Assembly: GCF_900091955.1 (NCBI RefSeq)
Contig: NZ_FMDF01000217.1
Location: 28,069 to 92,068, forward strand
Reading direction: 5' to 3'
Length of the DNA stretch: 64,000 bases
DNA from: Streptomyces sp. Ncost-T10-10d
Lineage (GTDB): Bacteria; Actinomycetota; Actinomycetes; Streptomycetales; Streptomycetaceae
Shown here: positions 42,785 through 51,573 of the stretch, piece by piece
Layout: each line of letters begins with the position of its first letter
Position numbering within the stretch: the stretch's first letter is position 1
Made by a program: the position numbers and the translations under genes
The notes under the pieces: generated by a model
Database searches by the model: none
What the model saw: only the letters and a program-made list of their open reading frames with translations
What the model was told of the DNA's origin: nothing

Positions 42785-44565
42785 CGGGGTTCCTCCATTT
42801 TGATTTCGCGGGATCTCCCAGTAGCGATCAACGCGATACTGTCCGCCGATACAGCATCTCGCTTCGGGTCGAAGTACTGAGAGTGGGCATCGAGAGAGAA
42901 TCCATCACCACCAATCAGCGGTGGCCCTTCATTCACAGGGAATCGTCTTGCGCCAAACGCCCGACTCGCTGGGTCCTTGCCGAACCAAAGGTCGTCATCT
43001 GCCTGATCGGCGATATCTCCCGCCACATAAGCGGCCTTCGGCCCACCAGCAACCAACCCCACCACACCCACAGCGCTCTGCTGCTTGGACGGGAGTTTGG
43101 TCACCACATCATTTTCTGCGGCACCGACAAAGACGTGCTCCTTGCCCACACCAAGGCCCTCGGCGTGATCCACACCCACCCCCGGACTGCCAACCAAGAT
43201 GATGTCGTCAACTCCAGGAATCCCGCCATCATGCTGCGTTGCAGCCCCCACCGTGCGCGAACCGTATGAGTGCCCGATTGCGGTAAGGTGCGGATCTCCA
43301 GTCCCGTTGGTTGCCGTGAGGCCAGCCATGAATCCATTGAAAGATTTCCCGCCCTCCTCCGCCCTTTCGTCACCCATGACAGATAGACTCGCTAGCCCAT
43401 CCGGTGTCTGCGGTGCGTCATATCCGAGCCAGACGATCGCCGCACTGGAGTGATCGTACTTAGACGCCCCCTTCGCCGTATCCCAGGCACGCTTGAGGTC
43501 ATTTTTCGCAAACTCCTCATCCAGAGACGTGTTCAACCCCGGCACATACGCCGCAACATTCCGAGCCATATCCGGGTTCCCGAACGAGACAATCGCCCGT
43601 CCATTCCCCTGATCCCCAATGCCGAGCAGAAACATCGGAGGCTGCCGCCCCTCCCGCAACTGCCGGTCGATCTCCCGCAACCCCGCCAACTGCGTCTCCG
43701 ACTTCGCGTCGTCCCGCCCCTCCAGCTTCCCCATCAGCAGCTGCAGGTTGTCCCGGTTCGCCGCATCCCTCACCACAGCCGGAATGCCGTCCAAGTTGCC
43801 GATCTGGTCCGGGTACACCGCCAGGTACTCCTCGCGCTGTTCGTCCGTCAGGCCGGCCCACCATGCCTTCCGCTCGGCCGGGGAGGCGTCGCGGGGGATG
43901 CCGTCTTTCAGGTAGCCGCATGCCGCGTCCCGTACCGCGGCCGCGTCGCCCGCCGCGTCGGTCCACGTGGCGTCGGGGACCTTCAGGCCCTCCTCGGCCC
44001 TCAACTGGCGCAGGATGCGGGCGTACCGCCAGTCGATCTCGGCCGCCGTCCGTACGGCCTTCGTCACCCGGTCCGCGATGTCCTGCGCCTTCGCCACGTT
44101 CGGGTTGGGCCCGACCAGCCCCGATGGCGGCAGGAGGCCCGGCAGAGAACCCACCGACGCCGTCCCGCCCGGCAGCGGCTTTCCGTCGATCAGGCCCTCG
44201 CCCGCCGCCGGATACGTCACCGAACCGTCCGCGTGCACGGTGAACTTCAGGGACTCCGCATCGTCCAGCGCCTCCCGCAAAGCACGTTGCTGGATGCGCA
44301 GCTCATGGGCCAGGCTGTTCAGCGTCGTACGGAGCAGACCGCACTCCGTGTAGACGTAACTCAGGTTCCGGCTCAGCTGCTTGAGCCGCCCGACCGCCGC
44401 ATCCGCCGCCGCACCCCGCTGCGTGCCGCGCAATCCGGTCAGGAGTTGCGTCTCGATGCGGTCCCGGCCCGCGTCGGCACGGTTGCTCGCCTTGCCCCAC
44501 CCGTCGGCCGCACCCTCCAGTTCGCCGCACTTCAGGTCGCGTAACTGCGCCCAGGTGAGGGTCAT
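42781..44565 (-). CDS. WXG100-like N-terminus fused to DUF1023 alpha/beta hydrolase, putative secreted lipase toxin
   Basis: 594 residues. The N-terminal 105 are helical with a W23-G24 turn (DGWGKAS) between two long amphipathic helices, the shape of WXG100/LXG proteins exported by type VII-like systems. A short beta segment (107-125) and a Pro/Gly linker follow, then a helical part and the DUF1023 hydrolase domain (about 290-590) with GHSYGS (S433) and DAHSQYF. From about residue 210 it parallels the 39563-42037 protein. The downstream 3' part is low-GC whereas the 5' part is normal, so the gene looks chimeric. Flanked by a helical partner gene and a lipoprotein gene, both overlapping. Confidence 0.85.
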   Translation of the reverse strand: MTLTWAQLRDLKCGELEGAADGWGKASNRADAGRDRIETQLLTGLRGTQRGAAADAAVGRLKQLSRNLSYVYTECGLLRTTLNSLAHELRIQQRALREALDDAESLKFTVHADGSVTYPAAGEGLIDGKPLPGGTASVGSLPGLLPPSGLVGPNPNVAKAQDIADRVTKAVRTAAEIDWRYARILRQLRAEEGLKVPDATWTDAAGDAAAVRDAACGYLKDGIPRDASPAERKAWWAGLTDEQREEYLAVYPDQIGNLDGIPAVVRDAANRDNLQLLMGKLEGRDDAKSETQLAGLREIDRQLREGRQPPMFLLGIGDQGNGRAIVSFGNPDMARNVAAYVPGLNTSLDEEFAKNDLKRAWDTAKGASKYDHSSAAIVWLGYDAPQTPDGLASLSVMGDERAEEGGKSFNGFMAGLTATNGTGDPHLTAIGHSYGSRTVGAATQHDGGIPGVDDIILVGSPGVGVDHAEGLGVGKEHVFVGAAENDVVTKLPSKQQSAVGVVGLVAGGPKAAYVAGDIADQADDDLWFGKDPASRAFGARRFPVNEGPPLIGGDGFSLDAHSQYFDPKRDAVSADSIALIATGRSREIKMEEPR

Positions 44566-44966
44566 CGCGCCTCACCCCGGCCCGGCGATGCCACCGGCGC
44601 GAACGACGCCCTTACTGTCTCGTTCGTCTCGCCCTGGGCTCGCGCGACGGCCCTCAGCTTCCCGGCCAGCGCCCCGCACTCCCCCCGCGCGACCTCGAAC
44701 CGTCGCACCCACGACTCCCGTACCGACCCCAGCTCCGCCAGCGCGGTCAGACCTCCGGTCCCCGCGAGCAGGCCCTCGTGCGCCGTCTCCAGTTCCGACG
44801 TCACCGGGCCGAGGTGCGTACACATCCCCTCCGCACCACCGGCGGCCCGTAGCCAGACCCCGTCGCTGTGCTTCAGTACGTCCCTGCCGCCGCCACCCGC
44901 CTCGCCCGCCAGATCGCTCAGCCGCTGCCGGCCCCCCGGCTGTCCCACCACTGCCACTCCGGCCAC
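44562..44966 (-). CDS. WXG100-like helical partner protein
   Basis: 134 residues from GTG 44966 (GGGACGG upstream); longer starts are possible up to 45056. The predicted protein is mainly helical (LSDLAGEAGGGGRDVLKHSD, then VTSELETAHEGLLAG and RESWVRRFEVARGEC) with a W in the turn region, as in ESX/WXG100 proteins. It overlaps the start of the next gene by 4 nt (ATGA), so it is made together with the fused WXG-hydrolase and may pair with it for export. Family assignment is from shape and context, not a firm motif. Confidence 0.6.
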   Translation of the reverse strand: MAGVAVVGQPGGRQRLSDLAGEAGGGGRDVLKHSDGVWLRAAGGAEGMCTHLGPVTSELETAHEGLLAGTGGLTALAELGSVRESWVRRFEVARGECGALAGKLRAVARAQGETNETVRASFAPVASPGRGEAR

Positions 44967-45243
44967 CCCGTTCCGTCCCTGATCGTGGACTTGATCGTGG
45001 AGCGGCACTGTGCCAAATCCCGTGCGGACGACACGCCGCGCCCGCACACGCCTCAAGGCGTCAGGCCCCCGCAGGACCCGCGCACCAGGCCCTGCATTTC
45101 ATCCGAACGGGCTACCGCCCTGCCGCGCCCGAGCCCCTCGGCCGGATCCCGCCAACGGTGTGGTCACCCCATGTCATCGACTTCTAGAGTGAGTTGGCAG
45201 GCAGACGCGCGGCACACGCGCAACACGGGGAACGGGGCGCGGA

Positions 45244-46136
45244 GTGACGCGAGTTGTAGGCGTGCACGGCGTGGGCAAGCAGCTCATGGGCAGCGAAATG
45301 TTGCGCAGCGATTGGTTTCCGGCCCTCTCCGACGGACTACGGCGTGCCGGCCGGCCAACCGTCCCGCACAGCGAATTCACGATGGCTTTCTACGGGGATC
45401 TGTTCCGGCCACCGGGCCACGCCCTGGCCGTGGGCGACCCCATGTTCACCGCGTCCGACGTCGCGGACGGATTCGAACTCGACCTGCTCCTCGCCTGGTG
45501 GCAACACGCAGCCGACGTCGACCCCGCTGTGCCCCCGGCCACCGGCTCCACAACCCTCGCCCGTTCCCCCGCGCCGCGCAGACGGCATTACGGGCCCTGC
45601 AACGCTCCCGGTTCTTCGCCGATGTCTCGTTGCGGGCGCTCGTCTTCGATCTGAAGCAGGTACGCCGCTATCTCCTCGACGACGACCTGCGCACCGCCGC
45701 CCGTGAGCGGGTCCAGGAGCAGATCGGCCCCGACACCCACGTACTGATCGGCCATTCGCTCGGCTCCGTCATCGCGTACGAGGCCCTGTGCGCGATGCCG
45801 GAACATCCCGTGAAGGCGCTGGTCACACTCGGTTCGCCGCTCGGCATGCGGATGGTCTTCGACCGGCTCCTGCCCCGCCCGGGCGACTGGCCCGGCAGAC
45901 CCCTCCTCAGCGACCGGACGGACCGACCGGGACCCGGACCCGACCCCGCCCCGCGCTGGACCAACGTCGTCGACGCAGGCGATGTCGTCGCCGTGGTCAA
46001 GGACCTGTCGCTGCTCTTCGGGCCGTCCCTCGAAGGCAAGGTCGTGCACAACGGCTCCCATGCCCATGAGGCGACCGCGTACCTGACCGCCGCCCCCACC
46101 GGTTCGGCGGTGGGAGAAGGCCTGCGGCGTGACTGA
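45244..46136 (+). pseudogene. Lipase-like alpha/beta hydrolase, frameshifted, upstream of the NLR-like gene
   Basis: The first part starts at GTG 45244 (MTRVVGVHGVGKQLMG, the oxyanion region of a hydrolase). It runs in one frame to about 45560, where a single missing base in a C run (45566-45570) shifts the frame. The next frame continues the same domain: ALRALQRSRFFADVSLR, nucleophile elbow GHSLGSV, TLGSPLGM and VVHNGSHAHEA to the TGA at 46134-46136. Whole, it would be about 297 residues. It overlaps the caspase-NACHT-WD40 gene by 8 bp. It could be a true pseudogene, a phase-variable gene or an assembly error. Confidence 0.75.
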
Positions 46137-49100
46137 AACGGCCCCCACGCCCCCACCGCCTCCGCGCCGCTATCTCATCGCGACAGCGGTCACCGCCTAC
46201 CCCAAGGCCCCCGCCCATCTGGAGTGGGACCGCCCCGGTCTCGCGGACGCCCGTCGCCGGGTCATCGATCTGTTCACCACACACCTCGGCTACGAGCATG
46301 TGTCCGACCTGGGCCTGAACCCCACCGAGTCCCAACTCCTCACCGAACTGCGCAACTTCAGCAAGTCGCCCGACCGGCGCCCCGACGACCTTCTCGCCGT
46401 CTACATCGCGGGCCACGGCGAAGTGCTCGATGACGGCGAGCACGTGATCCTCACCTCGGACACCGACCCCGACGACATCGACGACGCCCTGCCCACCCTC
46501 ACCCTGGCCCGCAAGATCCTCCGGGGCACCCGCGTCCGGCGGCTCATGCTGATGCTGGACACCTGCTTCTCCGGCCAGGGCGGCAACGAGTTGCTCTCCG
46601 CCATGGCCCGGTTGAAGGGCCGATGGGACGGCGACGGAGAAGCCGGGCTGGCAGTCCTGACCTCCGCACAGCCGGGCGAACTCGCCGAGACCGGCGCGTT
46701 CCCCGAACTCCTCGGCAAGGCCGTACGGAGCCTGGCCACAGCCGGTTACACCCCCGACACCCTCGCGCTCGACGCCGTCGTGAGCGCGATGAAGAACGAC
46801 CCCAAGCGCCCCGGGCACCAGACGATCGGCCTGGAGATCATCGGCCTGACCGGCGCGATCCCGCCGTTTCTGCCCAACGGACACCAACGCGCCCGGCTCA
46901 GCCACTTCGACGTGGCCCTGCAGCAGACACTCGAGTGGGAACGCCAGGCCGACCGCCGCGTCGTCGAATACCTGAGCCGCTTCCTGACCCGCGTCAAGGG
47001 ACATTCGGATCGCGCCAGGGCCGGCTGGTGGTTCTCCGGCCGCCATGACGCCCTCTCGGACATCTCCCGCTGGCTGATCGATCCGCCTCCCTCACAACCC
47101 GCGCTCGCCGTCACCGGAGGCCCTGGTTCCGGCAAGACAGCGGTACTCGGCCTCCTGGCCGCCGTCAGCGATCCCGAGCAGCACCGCACGGTCCCGCTGG
47201 ACAGCATGGGGCTCGCCTCGGTCCGCCTCCCGCCGCCGCGCGCCCTCGACGCCGCGATCTACGCCCAGAGCCTCACCGACCAGCAGGTCCTGCACGGCAT
47301 CGCCGCCGCTGCCCGCGTCACGGCCGACACCGTCTCCGAACTGGTCAACCAACTGGCGGCAGGGCCGGGCCCGCACGACCGCGACCCCGCCCCCGGCCGG
47401 CGACCTCTGACGATTCTGATCGACGCGCTCGACGAGGCCGTCACCCCGGAGAGCCTCTGCCGCAATGTCCTGCGCCCCCTGATCGACCCGGGCACCCCAC
47501 ACCTGCGGCTGCTCCTGGGAACCCGTCCCCACCTGCTCGAACGGCTCAAGCTGGGCAACGCCGAGCGCATCGACCTCGACTCCGAGAGGTACGCCGACCC
47601 CGAGGCCGTTCACGCCTACACGATCCGCAACCTCCTCGGCGCACACATCCACTCCCCCTATCTGTCCTGCGGCACCACCGTGCTCACAGCCGTCGCACGC
47701 CAGGTGGCCCGGGCGGCGGGCCGGTCCTTCCTCGTCGCCCGCATCACCGCAGGCACCCTCGCCGCCACACCGGAACTCCCCGACCCCGATGCCCCCGACT
47801 GGATCGCCTCACTGCCCCGGATGCCCGGCGAAGCCATCCACAACGACCTCACCCGACGCCTCGGCGACCGGGCCCCCGAGGTCATGGACCTGCTGCGCCC
47901 GCTCGCCTTCGCCCAGGGCCAGGGCCTGCCGTGGGAGGACATCTGGGCCCCGGCCGCCTCGGCGGTCTCCGGCCACGGCTACACCAACGAGCACCTGTGG
48001 CAGCTGCGTTCGACCGCCGGTTCGTACATCGTCGAAGCGATCGAGGACGGCCGCTCCGTGTACCGGCTGTACCACGAGGCGATGGCCGAGTACCTCCGTG
48101 CGGACCAGGATCCGCAGGCCGTGCACGCGGCCCTCGCCTCGGCGCTGCGTGCGACGGTCCCGTACGGTGCCGATGCCGCCCCCGACTGGTCGCGCGCCCA
48201 TCCCTACCTCCGCCGCCACCTCGCCACGCATGCCGTGCTCGGGGGCGTACTCGACGAACTGGTCCAGGACTCCGACTACTTGGTCCACGCGGAGTGCGGC
48301 ACACTCGCCCCGCACCTGCGTCTGCTGACCACCGCCGAGGGCCGGCTCCACGGTGCCGTCTACCGCGCGTCGATCGGTACCCACCGCCCGCTGGCGCCCG
48401 ACGAGCGGCGGGCAGTGCTCGCGCTCGACGCGGCACGGTACGGGGCCGGTACGACGCGGCGGACGCTCACCGACCGGATGCCGGCCGGCGCCTGGAAGCC
48501 CGTCCACGCGACCGGCAGCGGTGTCTCCCCGGCCATGCACAACATCCTCACCGGTCATACCCGCGAGGTGTCCGCGGTGGCCTGCACCGTGATCGACGGT
48601 CAGCCCGTCGCCGTCACCGGCTCCCACGACCACACCGTGCGGATCTGGGACCTCAACACCGGCCGGCCCATCGGCGAACCCCTCACCGGGCACGAGACCC
48701 CGGTGACCGCAGTGGCCTGCACTCAGGTCGACGGGCGGCCCGTCGCCGTCACCAGCTCCTACGACTCACCTGCGCGCATCTGGGAGCTCGACACCGGTCA
48801 ACCCGTCGGCGAACCCTTCGCCGGTCCCAACAGTCCTGTGGATGGGCTCATCTGCGCCGAGTTCGACAGCCAGCCCGTCGTCGTCACCGCTTCGTACCAC
48901 GACCCCACGGTACAGATGTGGGACCTTCGCACCCGCCAACCCGTCGGCCCTCCCCTCACCCACCACACCGCCTGGTTCCAGGCGGTGCTCTGCGCGGGAA
49001 CCGACGGCCGACCCTATGCCATCGCCAGCTACCGGGACACGGACACGGACAGGAAGCACCTGGTGCGGGTGTGGGACCTGAGCACCGGCCGGCCCGTCGG

Positions 49101-50436
49101 CGACCCCTTGATGTCCGAGGACGGTCCGGTGAAGACCGCGGCCTGCACCGAGATCGACGGCCGACCCGTCGTCATCGCCGGCACCCCTGTTTCCGTGCAA
49201 GTGGTGGACCTCACCACCGGCCGACCCGTCGGCCCGCCCTTCCCCACCTACACCGGCGCACCGACTGGGCTGGCCTGCATCCACCTCGACGGACAACCCA
49301 TCGGCGTCGCAACCTCCCGCAACGGGGAGCTGTCGCTGTGGAATCCGGTCACGCGACGCGTCATCGGCGACCTCACGGGCCATACCAGTGGGGTGAGTGC
49401 GGTGGCCTGCATCTACCTCGACGGACGCCCCGTCGCCGTGACCGGCTCGCGCGACTACACGGTTCGCGTGTGGGACCTGAACACCGACAGCCCCATCGGC
49501 CGGCCCTCCGCGGGACACACCGACAAGGTGACGGGAGTGACCTGCGGCCGACTCGACGGAGAACCTGTCGCCGTCACCACCTCCTCCAGCGACAGCACAC
49601 GGGTATGGAGCCTGCAAACCCACGAGGCCATCGCTCAGTTCAGCATGGGGATGACTGGCCCATCGGAGGTGGCCGCCGTCACCTCCACCGTCGACGGCCG
49701 ACCCGTCATCCTCAGCCTCGACGACCGACCCGACCTCCGCTTCAATGTACGGGTCTGGGACCTGCAAGCCCGACTGCCGACCGGCCGGCTCCTGATCGAC
49801 ACGATCCGTCGGGTGACGACGCTGGCCTGGACCCGACTCGACGGGCGGCCCCTCGCCCTCATCGGCTACGACGACGGAGCAACGCAGTTGTGGGACCTGG
49901 AGACCCGCCGCCCCGTCGGCCGCACCCTCAACGGACGCAAGGGTTCGAGTGAAGCAGCGGCCTGCATCCGACTCGACGGACGGTCGGTCGCCCTCATCAG
50001 TTACACCGACAACAGCGTGCGCCTCTGGGACATGGACACCGGCGAACCCATCGGCCGACCGCTCATCGGCCACCTCGGCCGGGTGACGGCCGTGGAATGC
50101 ATCGAGATCGACGGGCGGCCCCTCGCCGTCACGAGCTCCCATGACAAGACGCTGCGCATGTGGGACCTGAACACCCAGTCTGCCTTCGGCCGTCCCCTCG
50201 TCGGCCACACCAACTGGGTGAACGCCATGCTCTGTACCGAAGTCGACGGACGCCCCGTCGCCGTGACCGGTTCGCACGACAACACCGTACGGATCTGGGA
50301 TCTCAAGCGCCCCACAGCGACGCCCACACTGATCCGGCTGGCGAACCGCTGCTCCGCACTCGCCGTGTCCGACGGCCGGCTCGTGGTCGCCTTCGGCAAC
50401 GACGTGGCGTTCTTCACCCGGGAGCGTACGTCCTGA
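46129..50436 (+). CDS. Caspase-like protease - NACHT/STAND NTPase - WD40 repeat protein
   Basis: 1435 residues. Residues 13-250: caspase-like C14 fold with catalytic H96 (YIAGHGE) and C145 (LDTCFSGQG). Residues about 315-620: NACHT/STAND-type P-loop NTPase with Walker A GGPGSGKT (330-337) and Walker B LTILIDALDEA. Residues about 620-800: helical linker region. Residues about 800-1430: thirteen to fourteen WD40 repeats, each with a DGRPVAVTGS-H/Y-D and VRIWDL pattern, enough for two seven-bladed propellers. This is the architecture of bacterial NLR-like conflict proteins: the repeats sense a trigger, the NTPase oligomerises and the caspase domain cleaves targets. GTG 46129 overlaps the hydrolase stop. 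No membrane helix. Confidence 0.93.
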   Translation: MTETAPTPPPPPRRYLIATAVTAYPKAPAHLEWDRPGLADARRRVIDLFTTHLGYEHVSDLGLNPTESQLLTELRNFSKSPDRRPDDLLAVYIAGHGEVLDDGEHVILTSDTDPDDIDDALPTLTLARKILRGTRVRRLMLMLDTCFSGQGGNELLSAMARLKGRWDGDGEAGLAVLTSAQPGELAETGAFPELLGKAVRSLATAGYTPDTLALDAVVSAMKNDPKRPGHQTIGLEIIGLTGAIPPFLPNGHQRARLSHFDVALQQTLEWERQADRRVVEYLSRFLTRVKGHSDRARAGWWFSGRHDALSDISRWLIDPPPSQPALAVTGGPGSGKTAVLGLLAAVSDPEQHRTVPLDSMGLASVRLPPPRALDAAIYAQSLTDQQVLHGIAAAARVTADTVSELVNQLAAGPGPHDRDPAPGRRPLTILIDALDEAVTPESLCRNVLRPLIDPGTPHLRLLLGTRPHLLERLKLGNAERIDLDSERYADPEAVHAYTIRNLLGAHIHSPYLSCGTTVLTAVARQVARAAGRSFLVARITAGTLAATPELPDPDAPDWIASLPRMPGEAIHNDLTRRLGDRAPEVMDLLRPLAFAQGQGLPWEDIWAPAASAVSGHGYTNEHLWQLRSTAGSYIVEAIEDGRSVYRLYHEAMAEYLRADQDPQAVHAALASALRATVPYGADAAPDWSRAHPYLRRHLATHAVLGGVLDELVQDSDYLVHAECGTLAPHLRLLTTAEGRLHGAVYRASIGTHRPLAPDERRAVLALDAARYGAGTTRRTLTDRMPAGAWKPVHATGSGVSPAMHNILTGHTREVSAVACTVIDGQPVAVTGSHDHTVRIWDLNTGRPIGEPLTGHETPVTAVACTQVDGRPVAVTSSYDSPARIWELDTGQPVGEPFAGPNSPVDGLICAEFDSQPVVVTASYHDPTVQMWDLRTRQPVGPPLTHHTAWFQAVLCAGTDGRPYAIASYRDTDTDRKHLVRVWDLSTGRPVGDPLMSEDGPVKTAACTEIDGRPVVIAGTPVSVQVVDLTTGRPVGPPFPTYTGAPTGLACIHLDGQPIGVATSRNGELSLWNPVTRRVIGDLTGHTSGVSAVACIYLDGRPVAVTGSRDYTVRVWDLNTDSPIGRPSAGHTDKVTGVTCGRLDGEPVAVTTSSSDSTRVWSLQTHEAIAQFSMGMTGPSEVAAVTSTVDGRPVILSLDDRPDLRFNVRVWDLQARLPTGRLLIDTIRRVTTLAWTRLDGRPLALIGYDDGATQLWDLETRRPVGRTLNGRKGSSEAAACIRLDGRSVALISYTDNSVRLWDMDTGEPIGRPLIGHLGRVTAVECIEIDGRPLAVTSSHDKTLRMWDLNTQSAFGRPLVGHTNWVNAMLCTEVDGRPVAVTGSHDNTVRIWDLKRPTATPTLIRLANRCSALAVSDGRLVVAFGNDVAFFTRERTS

Positions 50437-50467
50437 GCGGACTCCTGGGCCTGTGCGGCAACCGTCG

Positions 50468-50485
50468 CCGCGTGATCTCACGCGG
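50468..50485. terminator. Short bidirectional hairpin
   Basis: CCGCGTGA, loop TC, TCACGCGG: perfect 8-bp inverted repeat in the convergent gap between the NLR-like gene and the acetyltransferase gene. Confidence 0.55.
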
Positions 50486-50488
50486 TGG

Positions 50489-51124
50489 TCAGGCCGCGAT
50501 GTCAGCCGGTTCCGGGTCGGCGGCCAGGCGGGCGTGCAGGTGCTCGTCGTGGTACGCCCCGTCGCCGTAGCGGTGGGAGTCGCGCAGTGTGCCCTCGGGA
50601 AGGTAGCCGCAGCGGTCGGCCACCCGGCAGGAGGCCTCGTTGCCGGTCGCGTGGGCGATCTCGATCCGGCGGGCATCGGCCGTCTCGAAGGCCCAGCTGG
50701 TCACCGCTCTGGTCGCTCTGGTGGCCACGCTCCGTCCCCGGGCGGCCGGGAGGGTCCAGTAGCCGATCATCGCAAGGCCGTCCTCGCGGTCGACCCAGCT
50801 CAGAGCAACGGCGCCCAGCAGGGCGCCGTCGGCCGCGCCCAGTACGGCGAAGGTGGCGGCGGCACCGCGGTGCCAGCTGCCCTCGCGCTTCTCCAGCCAT
50901 GCCATGGCCTCGGTGCGATCAGCTGCCGGAAAGGGGTTCCAGCGGGAGATCAGCGGGTCCGCGGCGGCGGCTATGAGGCCGTCGAGCATCGCGTCCAGCT
51001 CGTCGGCCTCCCGTGACCACGGGCGCAGCAGCACGTCCCCCAGATCGAGCGTGGCGCGGACGAAGGTTCGCCGGTCGGCGGGGTTCTGGGCAGCGACCGA
51101 GGGTACGGAGGTGGAGGTGCTCAT
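50489..51124 (-). CDS. GNAT-family N-acetyltransferase (RimJ/RimL type)
   Basis: 211 residues with the GNAT core IGYWTLPAARGRSVATRATRAV (acetyl-CoA loop) and NEASCRVADRCGYLPEGTLR, the C-terminal pattern of RimJ/RimL-type enzymes that acetylate N-termini or small amines. Start ATG 51124. Monocistronic. Substrate unknown. Confidence 0.9.
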   Translation of the reverse strand: MSTSTSVPSVAAQNPADRRTFVRATLDLGDVLLRPWSREADELDAMLDGLIAAAADPLISRWNPFPAADRTEAMAWLEKREGSWHRGAAATFAVLGAADGALLGAVALSWVDREDGLAMIGYWTLPAARGRSVATRATRAVTSWAFETADARRIEIAHATGNEASCRVADRCGYLPEGTLRDSHRYGDGAYHDEHLHARLAADPEPADIAA

Positions 51125-51198
51125 GGCACCTTCCTACGCGGTCGCGTGTCGCACCGCCATTGAATTTCCTTCGGTCAGGGGCGTGATGGCGCACCTGC

Positions 51199-51564
51199 TC
51201 AGCAGACCGCACCCGGCTGCGCCGCCGTCGCCCGGAGCAGATCCCGCACCAGGTCGTAGTCGATCGCCTCCGTCTTACGGAAGCGCAGGCAGCCCTTCCC
51301 CATGTCCTGCCCGGCCAGCCGCGCCGCGAAGGCCTCACGTACGTCGCTGCGCATCAGGTAGAAGGAGATGTACTGCTTCTGCGAGGCGAACGCGATCTCC
51401 GCGGTGCCGTCCCGCTCGTACGCGGGCATCCCGTACGCCATGACCTCGTCGAACCCGGCCAGCTCCGCCCGGCACAACTCCCGCAGCCTCGTCAGGGCGC
51501 CCCTGCGCTCCTCGGGCACCTCGGCCAGATACCCGGCCACGTCCTTCGCCTCGCTCCGCACCAT
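51199..51564 (-). CDS. DUF1801 (YdhG/YjhG-like) domain protein
   Basis: 121 residues: VAGYLAEVPEERRGALTRLRELC, GMPAYERDGT and YISFYLMRSDVREAF plus GKGCLRFRKTEAID, the pattern of DUF1801 proteins (frataxin-fold, YdhG-like). Cytoplasmic, function unclear; some are annotated as iron chaperones. It lies 9 bp downstream of the anti-sigma-like gene on the same strand, probably co-transcribed. Confidence 0.9.
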   Translation of the reverse strand: MVRSEAKDVAGYLAEVPEERRGALTRLRELCRAELAGFDEVMAYGMPAYERDGTAEIAFASQKQYISFYLMRSDVREAFAARLAGQDMGKGCLRFRKTEAIDYDLVRDLLRATAAQPGAVC

Positions 51565-51573
51565 GCAACGAGG

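Noticed and set aside
48766..50676. Long minus-strand open frame opposite the WD40 repeats
   Set aside because: Its periodic pattern is just the reverse complement of the WD40 repeats.
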